A stretch of DNA of 12,760 nt, taken from the NCBI GenBank assembly GCA_039920305.1, contig JBDSEA010000190.1:1-12760 (forward strand). Reading direction: 5' to 3'. Of this stretch, positions 1-6,696 are shown in pieces. The number at the start of each line of letters is the position of its first letter. Within the stretch, counting starts at the first letter, position 1. Both the position numbers and the translations under genes were made by a program. This DNA comes from DASRAJ01 sp039920305 (lineage in GTDB: Bacteria > Bacteroidota > Bacteroidia > Chitinophagales > UBA10324). The notes under the pieces were generated by a model. The model was not told the origin of the DNA. It saw only the letters and a program-made list of their open reading frames with translations, and did not search any database.

Positions 1-144
1 GTCAGCCTTTTTTAACTCCTTATTTTGACAAGATGAAACTGTGGTGAACAAGGTAAGTATGAGAACAGCCAATATTTTAATCGTCAGCAGTGTTGAACTT
101 ACAAATACCCGAACACGCTGATCCTGAACTTTAATTGAAGACAT
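1..144 (-). CDS. Partial lipoprotein, N-terminal 48 residues
   Basis: An open frame starts at an ATG (144-142) and runs off the left edge without a stop, giving 48 codons. The translation has a polar, basic N-region, a hydrophobic stretch at about residues 24-36 (ILAVLILTLFTTV) and a lipobox V-S-S-C with the cysteine at residue 39. Polar and charged residues (QNKELKKAD) follow. This is a lipoprotein signal peptide: after lipidation at Cys39 and cleavage by signal peptidase II, the mature protein would be anchored in the inner or outer membrane. The mature domain lies outside the window, so its function cannot be told. The N-region before the hydrophobic core is rather long (about 23 residues), so the true start could differ, but there is no later in-frame ATG before the core. 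The lipoprotein call is fairly sure; any function would be a guess. Confidence 0.7.
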   Translation of the reverse strand, partial: MSSIKVQDQRVRVFVSSTLLTIKILAVLILTLFTTVSSCQNKELKKAD

Positions 145-148
145 CCGC

Positions 149-157
149 GCAAAAATA
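149..157 (-). promoter_or_regulatory. Candidate Bacteroidota -7 element upstream of the lipoprotein
   Basis: Read on the minus strand, TATTTTTG matches the Bacteroidota -7 consensus TAnnTTTG exactly. It ends only about five bases before the ATG at 144. No TTTG is found at the expected spacing for a -33 box. If it is used, the transcript would begin at or next to the start codon (leaderless), or the real start codon would lie further in. A chance match in AT-rich DNA is quite possible. Confidence 0.25.
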
Positions 158-257
158 TTCTAAACCAAATTTTAGAATTCGTAATTAATGGCGGCGGAGC
201 CAAGCGAAGCATTTGATTCCTATTCTGAATTAAGATCAGATTCCTCACTCTATCCTC

Positions 258-508
258 ATGGCCGATGCTCTGTTACATCTGGCTAAAATCGCCGAAGAGC
301 TTCCCGGCGCAAAACTTTTCAAAAAATGTTTGGTGCAGATTGCATTAAGGCACTCAATGGAAAAGCCGTTGGCATGAAATGGAAGGGTGATATGGTTTTT
401 AAGATTGCAGGTGCCCGGGAAGAGTTAGAGTTCGATCTATTTGAAATGCGACGGGCAGCGGGATGCGATACGATTGATGGCTTGAAAAGATTGCGCAAAA
501 AGGAGTGA
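258..508 (+). pseudogene. TfoX N-terminal-like protein, frameshifted and C-terminally eroded
   Basis: An ATG at 258 opens a frame reading MADALLHLAKIAEELPGAKLFKK, then goes out of frame and stops at 375-377. From 326 the -1 frame continues MFGADCIKALNGKAVGMKWK, then GDMVFKI, to a stop at 506-508. Joined at the A run 321-326, the two halves give about 83 residues with the hallmarks of a TfoX N-terminal domain (PF04993): an amphipathic N-terminal helix, a K-M-F-G motif, then N-G-K and a strand with M-V-F-K. One added A would restore a single frame. Family members are usually around 100-110 residues, with a later G-R-P-M-x-x-W stretch that I cannot find here, so the C-terminus also looks eroded or truncated. 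TfoX/Sxy proteins are linked to competence regulation in some bacteria; the role of stand-alone N-domain proteins is unclear. Alternatives are a homopolymer sequencing error, -1 ribosomal slippage on AAAAAA, or a free-standing 60-residue product from the ATG at 326. Confidence 0.55.
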
Positions 509-566
509 CCGGGGGTGAATAGTGAGTCGTAAGAGAAAAAGAACTTATCTTGGAAAAGAATTTTCA

Positions 567-1586
567 ATGATGAAAAAATTTCTTCTTGTCTTTTTGTTTT
601 TCATTTTCTGTTACAAAATGAAAATTTCTTCTGCACAAACGTATCATCCGTTTCCGGATACGCTGGCGCAGTGGAGTGAGAACTATGTATATTATGGTAT
701 GTGTTGCAGCGGCTATGGCTATATATTTGCGATGGCAGGCGATACAATAATTGACAATAAAGTTTATTCACTTCTTGGCTATAACTCAACATATTCATGG
801 GAAACTTACCAATATCAATCCTTCGAGAATTATCCTTATGATATTCCCGGAACCATATTCGGTGCGTTGCGAGAAGATTCTTCACACAAAATTTGGTTTC
901 GCAATTTTGATTCGCTTGCAAGTTGGATGGGTTGCCATAACCTTTCAATTCCCTACTTTCCATTTCCAGTCGATTCAGAAATGCTCCTCTACGATTTTGA
1001 ATTAGAAGTTGGCGACACTGCCTATTGGGCAGGTTATGAATATAATAAGGTTGTGAAGAAAATTGATTCGATTCAAATCCTTGATGGCTCCTGGCGAAAG
1101 GTAATTTCTTTTGACCTATACAACTTTTATAATCATAATTTTTGGATTGAAGGAATAGGTTCATATTGGGGACTTTTTGGCCCATTTTGCGAAGAACCCT
1201 TTGAAAATGCATGCGGTCTTAATTGCTTCAATAAGGTTGATACTCTTATGTTTGAATCAATGGGCTTTTACACGCTCACGGATTGCAATCATATTTATAC
1301 CGATATTTTAGAACCAAAATCTGAGAAATCAATCTCTGTTTTTCCCAACCCTGCCAGCAACTTCATCACCTTCGACCTCAGCAATTTCCGGAATGAAAAA
1401 TTCTCCATCACCATTTACAACTCGAATGGAAATCAAGTGAATCACTTCACAACCCAAACATCGGGAATTCAGTCTTCACAACTCCAAATTCCCATCTCTC
1501 AAATCGGTGCTGATGGTTTGTATTTGTACACGATGAATTTTGATAATCAGAAATATTTTATCGGGAGATTTTTGGTGCAGCGATGA
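567..1586 (+). CDS. Secreted protein with T9SS type A sorting domain, function unknown
   Basis: The protein has 339 residues if started at the ATG at 567; a second ATG follows directly at 570. An upstream GTG at 522 is in frame but would put 15 basic, polar residues ahead of an obvious signal peptide, so I prefer 567. The signal peptide is residues 1-23 (MMKKFLLVFLFF onward), with likely cleavage after ISSA. The middle (about 25-245) is rich in Tyr, Trp and Phe. Its pattern is common in secreted Bacteroidota proteins: a GDTIID-NKVY segment, GALREDS, an LLYDF-x-LEVGDT segment, then WIEGIGS. No catalytic motif is recognisable. The C-terminus (about 256-339) begins SVFPNPASN and ends in FIGRFLVQR, a Por secretion tail that directs export through the T9SS and then cell-surface attachment or release. 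The gene is convergent with the sulfatase gene on the other strand and shares no operon with it. Confidence 0.8.
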   Translation: MMKKFLLVFLFFIFCYKMKISSAQTYHPFPDTLAQWSENYVYYGMCCSGYGYIFAMAGDTIIDNKVYSLLGYNSTYSWETYQYQSFENYPYDIPGTIFGALREDSSHKIWFRNFDSLASWMGCHNLSIPYFPFPVDSEMLLYDFELEVGDTAYWAGYEYNKVVKKIDSIQILDGSWRKVISFDLYNFYNHNFWIEGIGSYWGLFGPFCEEPFENACGLNCFNKVDTLMFESMGFYTLTDCNHIYTDILEPKSEKSISVFPNPASNFITFDLSNFRNEKFSITIYNSNGNQVNHFTTQTSGIQSSQLQIPISQIGADGLYLYTMNFDNQKYFIGRFLVQR

Positions 1587-1654
1587 GATTTGCGCCAACT
1601 CGCACCCATCACGGCTTTGAGGCAGCAGAAAGATGAAAACTTCTTCAAACCTAT

Positions 1655-1675
1655 GGTGATTAAATCTTAATCACC
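1655..1675. repeat. Perfect 9-bp inverted repeat over the sulfatase stop codon
   Basis: GGTGATTAA (1655-1663) and TTAATCACC (1667-1675) are perfect reverse complements separated by three bases. The stem contains the last sense codons and the TAA stop (1662-1660) of the minus-strand sulfatase gene. No T-tract follows on either strand, so it is not a standard intrinsic terminator. It lies in the short zone between two convergent genes and could be a 3'-end stem-loop that stabilises mRNA or aids termination. The structure is plain; the role is inferred. Confidence 0.5.
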
Positions 1676-4600
1676 TTAACCCGATGCGCCTCGCCTCCAT
1701 AAACAATCTTCAGAAGATATGGGCCCGCAACCAAGTCACTGACATTTAATATTTCGGCCTGACCACTAAGCAATTCATACTTCTCGCTTCGGATTTCCTT
1801 GCCGAAAATATCACACAGGGTCACTTCTGCGGATTGAATTCCATCACCACTCCAAACGATATTTACAAACGAGGACGCGGGGTTGGGATAAATACCGATC
1901 TCACTCATCCCTGAAATCCCATCTGTTGTTTTACATGCCATGATACTGATCTTTGATTGCGCGGTATCAATACAGGTGCCGTCATTAGAGATTAAGTTGT
2001 AAGTAATGGGGGTATAGGGACGGGCTTTCGGAGAGAGTGTAATTTCATTCTGAAGATAGGTTACAGGACTCCAGTTGAATGATGTGGATGAAGCATCCTG
2101 CTGAAAATTAATTGACCAGTTCTGAAGGATTCCCACATCAAACTGAGCATGATCAATCACTTTTAGTTTCCATGTTCCATTCATGGTGCAGCCATTCAAC
2201 ATGCTTAAGCTGTTTTGCGGTTGATACGCTCCCGTAAACGGTGCTGTTGTATCTGCAATTAAAACGGATGCAGTGTCAGTAAAAACTGTTTTGGTAAAAT
2301 TCCTGCCGCCCTCTCCGCTACGCTCTGCAAGTTTGATGATGCTTCCATCAGGGCAGACAAGTTGCAATTCAACATCATCATCAAAAGGATGCATAATATT
2401 GACTGTAACAGAATGAAGTTTTGCAGGCAGTGAGAGACCACTGGCTACGATAGATGAGCTTAAGCCTGCCGGCTTATTGTCGGGAATAGTTTTATTAACA
2501 TACTTCACAAAAGATTTCAGCCGGTTAATTCCTCCGTGCAATTTTACATTTGCTCCGGAGCAAACACTGGTATCCTCAGGTGTTACGATATTGTAAAGTG
2601 AATTTACATTTAAAATGGTTGCCTTGTCAACTACTTTGTACAACTTATGGTCTGTTACGGTTACTGTATAGGTTCCTTCATTCAGACCTGAAAGACTTGC
2701 AGTATTTGCCCCGTTAGACCATAAATAAGTAAAAGGTGGTGTACCACCGGTAATTACAGTTGAAATTTTTCCTTTGTTGTTATTACATGCTTCATTTGTG
2801 ACCTTTAGTGAAACATTCATTACCGGTCCGCTTGCCGGATTCTTCAACTTGCAATCCGCCAGAAAAAAATCGAGCTGAGCAGTATCAAGAAAAACGGTTC
2901 GCAGGCTATCAAGCTTGTACCGGTACTGCTGAATTAGTGTCTGGTAGTTCGGATCGTTAATCAGGTTTGTCTTTTCAAACGGATCCTTTTGAATGTTAAA
3001 AAATTCCTCGGTGGTATCACTGCAGAAATAGTGATTGAACTTATAATGAAAATCGCGCACTGAGCGCAACGAAGCACTCAGTTCAGCATCAGCCGCATCA
3101 CCATAAACCTCATACAGAAAATTATTCCGCTTCGCTTGTCCGGTGGCTAATTTGTGAAGTGAAAGTCCCTGCATCCCGTAATCACTGGTGATTCCGGCTG
3201 CATCAAGGAGGGTGGGTGCAATGTCAAGGTTGAGTGCCAGTTGATTTTTTATTAGCGTTGAATCATTGAACCATTTTGGATAGCGGATAAATATGGGAAT
3301 GCGAATGGATTCTTCATACGGTGCAATCTTTCCATTGAGCACATGACTTCCATTCATATACCCGTTGTCAGAAATGTAAATGATGATCGTACTGTCAAGA
3401 ATTCCCTTTTGCTCTAAAGCAGCCAAAACTTCACCCATGCTTCTTTCAATACCCTGCATGCATTGATAATAAATACGTTGAATCGAATCAAAACTGGTTC
3501 CTTCAAAAAAGATGGGAGCCTCAGGATTAAATTTGTAATGGAAAGATGGAAAGTTATTTAACCACGGAGCAAAATTGTATGGCGCGGTCATCTTAAGATC
3601 ATCCCACAATTCCGCATCCTGAGGCAATGGAATCCATGGCTTGTGCGGAGCAAAATGCTCAGTAAGCAGGAAAAAGGGTTCCGGCATTCTGTTGATCAGC
3701 GCAATAGTCGTGTCAGTAACAATATCAGTAAAATGACCTGTTAGCGCCTTGAATTCACCGTTCACCACAAACTTGGGATTCTCATATTGAAGTGTTGATG
3801 AAGCGCACCAGTAATCATAACCAGGCTGAGGCTGCGCTGCAAAATGATATTTCCCAACCTGGGCTGTATAATAGCCATCATCCTGCAGTATAGAAGCAAT
3901 TGTTTGATAGATTTTATTCAGCTTAGTGCTGTTGTTCACTGCCCCATGAATATGAGGATACAATCCTGAAAGCATGGTAGCTCTGCTTGGAATACAATAT
4001 GAGTAAACCACAAATCCATTCGAAAAGTTAGCGCCTTCATTGGCAATGCGATCAAGGTTCGGAGATTTGAAATAATAAGGTGCACCGGTAAGGTCAGTGG
4101 TAGCGTAGCTCGCATCATCAGATATAAACAGCAGGATGTTGGGAGGATTTGCATTGGTAGTAGAGGGTATCATCGTAACATTAAGGGTATCTGAGGGATT
4201 TTCACATCCATTGGAATAAGTAACGGTGATCGAATAAGCACCCGAGCGATTTACTGTAATCTTTTTTTGTTCAGCACCCGGGATCTCATCCCCCCACTTT
4301 GTCCATTGATAGCTAACACCCATGGTATCTGTTTTAAGTGTTACACTTCCTCCATCATTAAAAGTATGCGGACCATTTGATGAAATATTAGGCTTCTTAT
4401 TATAGATCTGAATATTGGTGCCGTTATCGGGTCCAATTACCGGCGGATTTGTACTCTTTATTCTGAAGCGGTAGCCATTTCCGGCGGTGAGGGTGTATGG
4501 AATTACAATCGTATCATCTCCGGTTAAATGAGCTTTAAAACTATCAAGTGTAACAGGCTTGGCAAATGATCCGTTAGGGCTGGATGCCTGTATCACAAAA

Positions 4601-4752
4601 TAATTACCATTTGAAAAACTGCCGGTAACCGTGAAGTGAACAGAAATGGAATCACCAGCGCACAGAAAAGAGCTGACGGGGCCAATGGTTACATTCTGCG
4701 ATTGAGCAATTAATGAAGTAAGAATCAGCAGCGAGGTAAAAAGTTTTGTCAT
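1660..4752 (-). CDS. Secreted modular sulfatase with Ig-like, SprB, P-domain and T9SS sorting domains
   Basis: The protein has 1,030 residues from the ATG at 4752. The frame extends to a TTG at 4785, but the ATG sits directly before a good signal peptide (MTKLFTSLLILTSLIA, about 1-16). Two Ig-like segments follow (about 20-117 and 120-193). The S1-type sulfatase domain (about 203-630) opens with NILLFISDD; metal-ligand Asp212-Asp213 fit the family. The formylglycine signature CIPSRATMLSG has Cys253, Pro255 and Arg257. GKYH gives Lys301 and His303, the PH of HFAPHKPW gives His370, SDNG gives Asp462-Asn463, and Lys475 completes the usual active-site set. The end of this domain resembles the DUF4976 tail. 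An SprB-type repeat follows (about 645-701, GGTPPFTYLWSNG), then a proprotein-convertase P-domain (about 751-883, FDDDVELQLVCPDG to NGTWKLKVID). A T9SS type A sorting domain starts around IYPNPASS (about 945-1030). The enzyme should hydrolyse sulfate esters outside the cell, probably on a polysaccharide, after Cys253 is oxidised to formylglycine by a maturase not seen here. The substrate is unknown; no SusC/SusD pair or glycosidase is adjacent. Confidence 0.9.
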   Translation of the reverse strand: MTKLFTSLLILTSLIAQSQNVTIGPVSSFLCAGDSISVHFTVTGSFSNGNYFVIQASSPNGSFAKPVTLDSFKAHLTGDDTIVIPYTLTAGNGYRFRIKSTNPPVIGPDNGTNIQIYNKKPNISSNGPHTFNDGGSVTLKTDTMGVSYQWTKWGDEIPGAEQKKITVNRSGAYSITVTYSNGCENPSDTLNVTMIPSTTNANPPNILLFISDDASYATTDLTGAPYYFKSPNLDRIANEGANFSNGFVVYSYCIPSRATMLSGLYPHIHGAVNNSTKLNKIYQTIASILQDDGYYTAQVGKYHFAAQPQPGYDYWCASSTLQYENPKFVVNGEFKALTGHFTDIVTDTTIALINRMPEPFFLLTEHFAPHKPWIPLPQDAELWDDLKMTAPYNFAPWLNNFPSFHYKFNPEAPIFFEGTSFDSIQRIYYQCMQGIERSMGEVLAALEQKGILDSTIIIYISDNGYMNGSHVLNGKIAPYEESIRIPIFIRYPKWFNDSTLIKNQLALNLDIAPTLLDAAGITSDYGMQGLSLHKLATGQAKRNNFLYEVYGDAADAELSASLRSVRDFHYKFNHYFCSDTTEEFFNIQKDPFEKTNLINDPNYQTLIQQYRYKLDSLRTVFLDTAQLDFFLADCKLKNPASGPVMNVSLKVTNEACNNNKGKISTVITGGTPPFTYLWSNGANTASLSGLNEGTYTVTVTDHKLYKVVDKATILNVNSLYNIVTPEDTSVCSGANVKLHGGINRLKSFVKYVNKTIPDNKPAGLSSSIVASGLSLPAKLHSVTVNIMHPFDDDVELQLVCPDGSIIKLAERSGEGGRNFTKTVFTDTASVLIADTTAPFTGAYQPQNSLSMLNGCTMNGTWKLKVIDHAQFDVGILQNWSINFQQDASSTSFNWSPVTYLQNEITLSPKARPYTPITYNLISNDGTCIDTAQSKISIMACKTTDGISGMSEIGIYPNPASSFVNIVWSGDGIQSAEVTLCDIFGKEIRSEKYELLSGQAEILNVSDLVAGPYLLKIVYGGEAHRVKVIKI

Positions 4753-4805
4753 GCAGTTGATTTTGATTTTCGTGTAACTTATCAATTATTTTTTAAAAGA
4801 AAATT

Positions 4806-4824
4806 GTGCATATTAATTCTGCAC
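4806..4824. repeat. Near-palindrome upstream of the sulfatase gene
   Basis: GTGCA (4806-4810) and TGCAC (4820-4824) flank a partly symmetrical AT-rich centre, giving a 19-bp near-palindrome between the sulfatase gene and the membrane-protein gene. It lies about 55-75 bp upstream of the sulfatase ATG. It could be an operator for a dimeric regulator or a weak hairpin at the 3' end of the membrane-protein transcript. No T-tract supports a terminator. The call rests on symmetry alone. Confidence 0.25.
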
Positions 4825-4845
4825 TAACAAAAAGGTATTTCGGGA

Positions 4846-5265
4846 CTATGATTCATGATGCTGAAATGATTTCACCTCACCATCTTCCTTAAGCTTCTCT
4901 TCCTCTATTTGCACCCTCGTCTTTACCATTTTTAAATCAGTCCGGAATAACCCATAAAGGCACATGTAAAGATTGGCAATCCACACCAATGCAAAACCTG
5001 CAATAAGGTAACCGCGCCAGCCTGGAAGTAAAAGCTGATAGTTGGTAATGAAAAGAATTGCAATAGTTACATAATGACTAAAACAATATTCACACGTGAA
5101 AATGTAAAAAAATTTTCTTCCAACCAATGTTTTCCTTTCCCTCGAACAATTGATGCAATATTCACGCGGTTCTTTGAAAATTTCTTCATGTGTAACAGTC
5201 CAGGCAATACATGCAATGGGTATGGCAAGAACGAAGAGCCAGATTATTTGAGTGCCTAATGACAT
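4846..5265 (-). CDS. Three-helix membrane protein with two CxxC pairs, function unknown
   Basis: The protein has 139 residues from the ATG at 5265. The frame reaches a TTG at 5283, but the ATG is the better start. It begins with a hydrophobic helix (about 6-24), followed by a soluble segment with Cys37-x-x-Cys40 and Cys58-x-x-Cys61. Two more hydrophobic helices follow (about 64-82 and 86-106), and then a charged tail (about 107-139) with a possible short helix rich in Glu and Lys. The two CxxC pairs 18 residues apart look like a small zinc-ribbon-type site on one side of the membrane, though a thiol-redox site is possible. I do not recognise the family. The gene is upstream of, and on the same strand as, the sulfatase gene, with a gap of about 93 bp; co-transcription is possible but not shown. 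Confidence 0.65.
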   Translation of the reverse strand: MSLGTQIIWLFVLAIPIACIAWTVTHEEIFKEPREYCINCSRERKTLVGRKFFYIFTCEYCFSHYVTIAILFITNYQLLLPGWRGYLIAGFALVWIANLYMCLYGLFRTDLKMVKTRVQIEEEKLKEDGEVKSFQHHES

Positions 5266-5980
5266 TGAAATGGAGGATTGCAAATTTCCTACCTAAGGAA
5301 ATGTAAGTCCAGGTAATAAATGTAATGATTGATAATTTCAAATGGGGAATTGAAACAACGAGCTATTTTCCCCGTATCTACCAAATGATGAAAAATTTTC
5401 TTTTATCAAAAATGCTTTACCTGAATTTTCGCTAACCTGGCAATTGATGCTGCAACCATATACTTGTTGCCGGAGGCAGAGAGCTTTTACCAGGTATTAC
5501 ACTCGGATTTACAGACCAGTTTACCGGCGACGCAACTTCCTTACCGATTGATCTTTTTAACACGGATGCCCCGGCGTAAAATGTTGAATCGGACGGGTAT
5601 AAGGCAATGATGAGGCGGGAGAATTTTTCAGGATTAAAAACGGATTTCATTCGAAAATATCAATTGTAATGAGTGAGCATGTTTCCAGATTTCGTAAATC
5701 AATGGAGGAGTGCAGGGATGGCAAGAAGAAAAGGTGTGTTCCCCGGCTTCCGCCTCGCATGAGAAACGGGATATAATTAATGAAAAAACCGGAAAAAGGA
5801 CGGGATCAGTACAGCAAGAAGTAAAAGCCCCCGGGATTCCTGATTAGCTGAGTATAATGTTCTTCTATCGTGCAACAATTTCCTCAGTAAAACATTAAAA
5901 TGTCCGATTATAAGTAAGGGAGCAGATGGCATAGTTTTATTAAACAACTTTTAAATTCATTCACTAAAACATAATTAAAC
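5266..5980. other. Intergenic stretch of about 700 bp without a convincing gene
   Basis: No frame here has credible coding features. The longest candidate is a 72-codon minus-strand frame at 5650-5432, with no recognisable motif, no signal sequence and no clear ribosome-binding site. A 35-codon plus-strand frame at 5669-5776 encodes a basic peptide that is equally unsupported. A perfect 7-bp hairpin (ATTTCCT at 5284-5290, AGGAAAT at 5296-5302) lies in the likely 5' leader of the minus-strand membrane-protein gene. Near 5932-5939 TAGTTTTA is one base away from the Bacteroidota -7 motif and could serve the downstream stress-protein gene. I see no tRNA, direct-repeat cluster or transposon end. 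The stretch may contain the remains of a lost gene. Confidence 0.4.
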
Positions 5981-6520
5981 ATGGAAAATCAAACCAATGA
6001 TACCACGAACCGCAGAGTTGTTTCGGGTATGTTCAGTGACAGAGAAAGTGCAGAGCGCGCTTATAATGCTTTGGAATCACGGGGATATTCTAAAGATGAC
6101 GTGAATGTGATCATGTCAGATGAAACCAGAAAAAAGCATTTTAAGGACAGTGATCTTAAAACAGATCTCGGGAATAAAGCAATGGAAGGTGCAGGAAAAG
6201 GTGGTGCAATCGGTGGTACGCTCGGAGCAATCATCGGCGCTGTAGCAGCAATCGGTACTTCATTGTTGATTCCGGGTCTCGGATTAATCATTGCCGGACC
6301 TTTGGCTGCCGGGTTGGCTGGTGCAGGCGCAGGAAGCGTGGCAGGTGGACTTATTGGGGCCCTTGTAGGTTCAGGTATTCCAAAAGAGCATGCTGAAGTT
6401 TACGAGAAAGGAATAAAAGATGGCCGTATTGTGATGGGAGTTAATTCACGCTCTGATGAAGATGCTCAATACATAGAGAACGAATGGAAGGCAAATAGAG
6501 GCGAGCAGATTTATCGTTAA
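5981..6520 (+). CDS. General stress protein 17M-like protein with glycine-zipper segment
   Basis: The protein has 179 residues. Residues about 12-55 (VVSGMFSDRESAERAYNALE, then SRGYSKDDVNVIMSDE) match the pattern of the YflT / general stress protein 17M N-terminal domain (PF11181): a short strand, a helix that reads like a sequence-pair sensor fold, and a second strand. The centre (about 68-132) is a long Gly/Ala-rich hydrophobic region with repeated G-x-x-x-G spacing (GKGGAIGGTLGAIIGAV; LAAGLAGAGAGSVAGGLIG), a glycine zipper likely to enter or associate with a membrane. The C-terminal part (about 133-179), beginning GIPKEHAEVYEKGIKDGRI, is typical of the same family. Such proteins are often induced by stress; the molecular role is unknown. 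The gene stands alone: an intrinsic terminator follows directly and the next gene is on the other strand. The ATG at 5981 has no strong Shine-Dalgarno site, as is usual in this phylum. Confidence 0.75.
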   Translation: MENQTNDTTNRRVVSGMFSDRESAERAYNALESRGYSKDDVNVIMSDETRKKHFKDSDLKTDLGNKAMEGAGKGGAIGGTLGAIIGAVAAIGTSLLIPGLGLIIAGPLAAGLAGAGAGSVAGGLIGALVGSGIPKEHAEVYEKGIKDGRIVMGVNSRSDEDAQYIENEWKANRGEQIYR

Positions 6521-6541
6521 TATTCATTCACCTATAATCAG

Positions 6542-6577
6542 GAGACAGGCGATTTTAATTGCCTGTCTCTTTTTTTT
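6542..6577 (+). terminator. Strong rho-independent terminator after the stress-protein gene
   Basis: GAGACAGGC (6542-6550) and GCCTGTCTC (6561-6569) form a perfect 9-bp GC-containing stem. Further A-T and G-T pairs can form inside the loop. A run of eight T follows at once (6570-6577). It starts about 20 bp after the stop codon at 6520. The T-run is on the plus strand only, so it should end transcription of the stress-protein gene. Confidence 0.93.
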
Positions 6578-6664
6578 ATGATTCATTCTCAGATAAACAT
6601 AAAGGTTATCACCTTTTTAAACCCATCAGGAAAGTAAAAAACAATCAGGTATTTCAATCCATTA

Positions 6665-6683
6665 TTCAAAACAGTCTTTTGAA
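6665..6683 (-). terminator. Weak hairpin downstream of the ABC ATPase gene
   Basis: TTCAAAA (6665-6671) and TTTTGAA (6677-6683) form a 7-bp AT-rich stem with a 5-base loop. It lies about 14 bp beyond the stop codon of the minus-strand ABC gene. There is no clear T-tract after it on the minus strand, so terminator function is only a possibility. Confidence 0.25.
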
Positions 6684-6696
6684 ATAAAAAGAAAAC

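Noticed and set aside
522..566. GTG start giving 15 extra residues to the T9SS protein.
   Set aside because: It would place a basic tail before a normal signal peptide; the double ATG at 567/570 fits better.
601..1212. A 203-codon open frame on the minus strand inside the T9SS protein gene.
   Set aside because: It is fully antisense to a gene with a clear signal peptide and sorting domain, and its translation has no domain-like pattern.
4753..4785. TTG start giving 11 extra residues to the sulfatase.
   Set aside because: The ATG at 4752 directly precedes a standard signal peptide.
5336..5373. Two mutually exclusive short hairpins (TTTCAA with TTGAAA; GGGGAA with TTCCCC) that resemble a switch.
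   Set aside because: The stems are only six pairs, no terminator or start codon is controlled by them, and no known riboswitch core is visible.
5432..5650. A 72-codon minus-strand frame in the large gap.
   Set aside because: No motif, signal sequence, ribosome-binding site or family resemblance; kept only as a remark in the gap entry.
5669..5776. A 35-codon plus-strand frame encoding a basic peptide.
   Set aside because: Too short, with no ribosome-binding site and no neighbour suggesting a small regulatory peptide.
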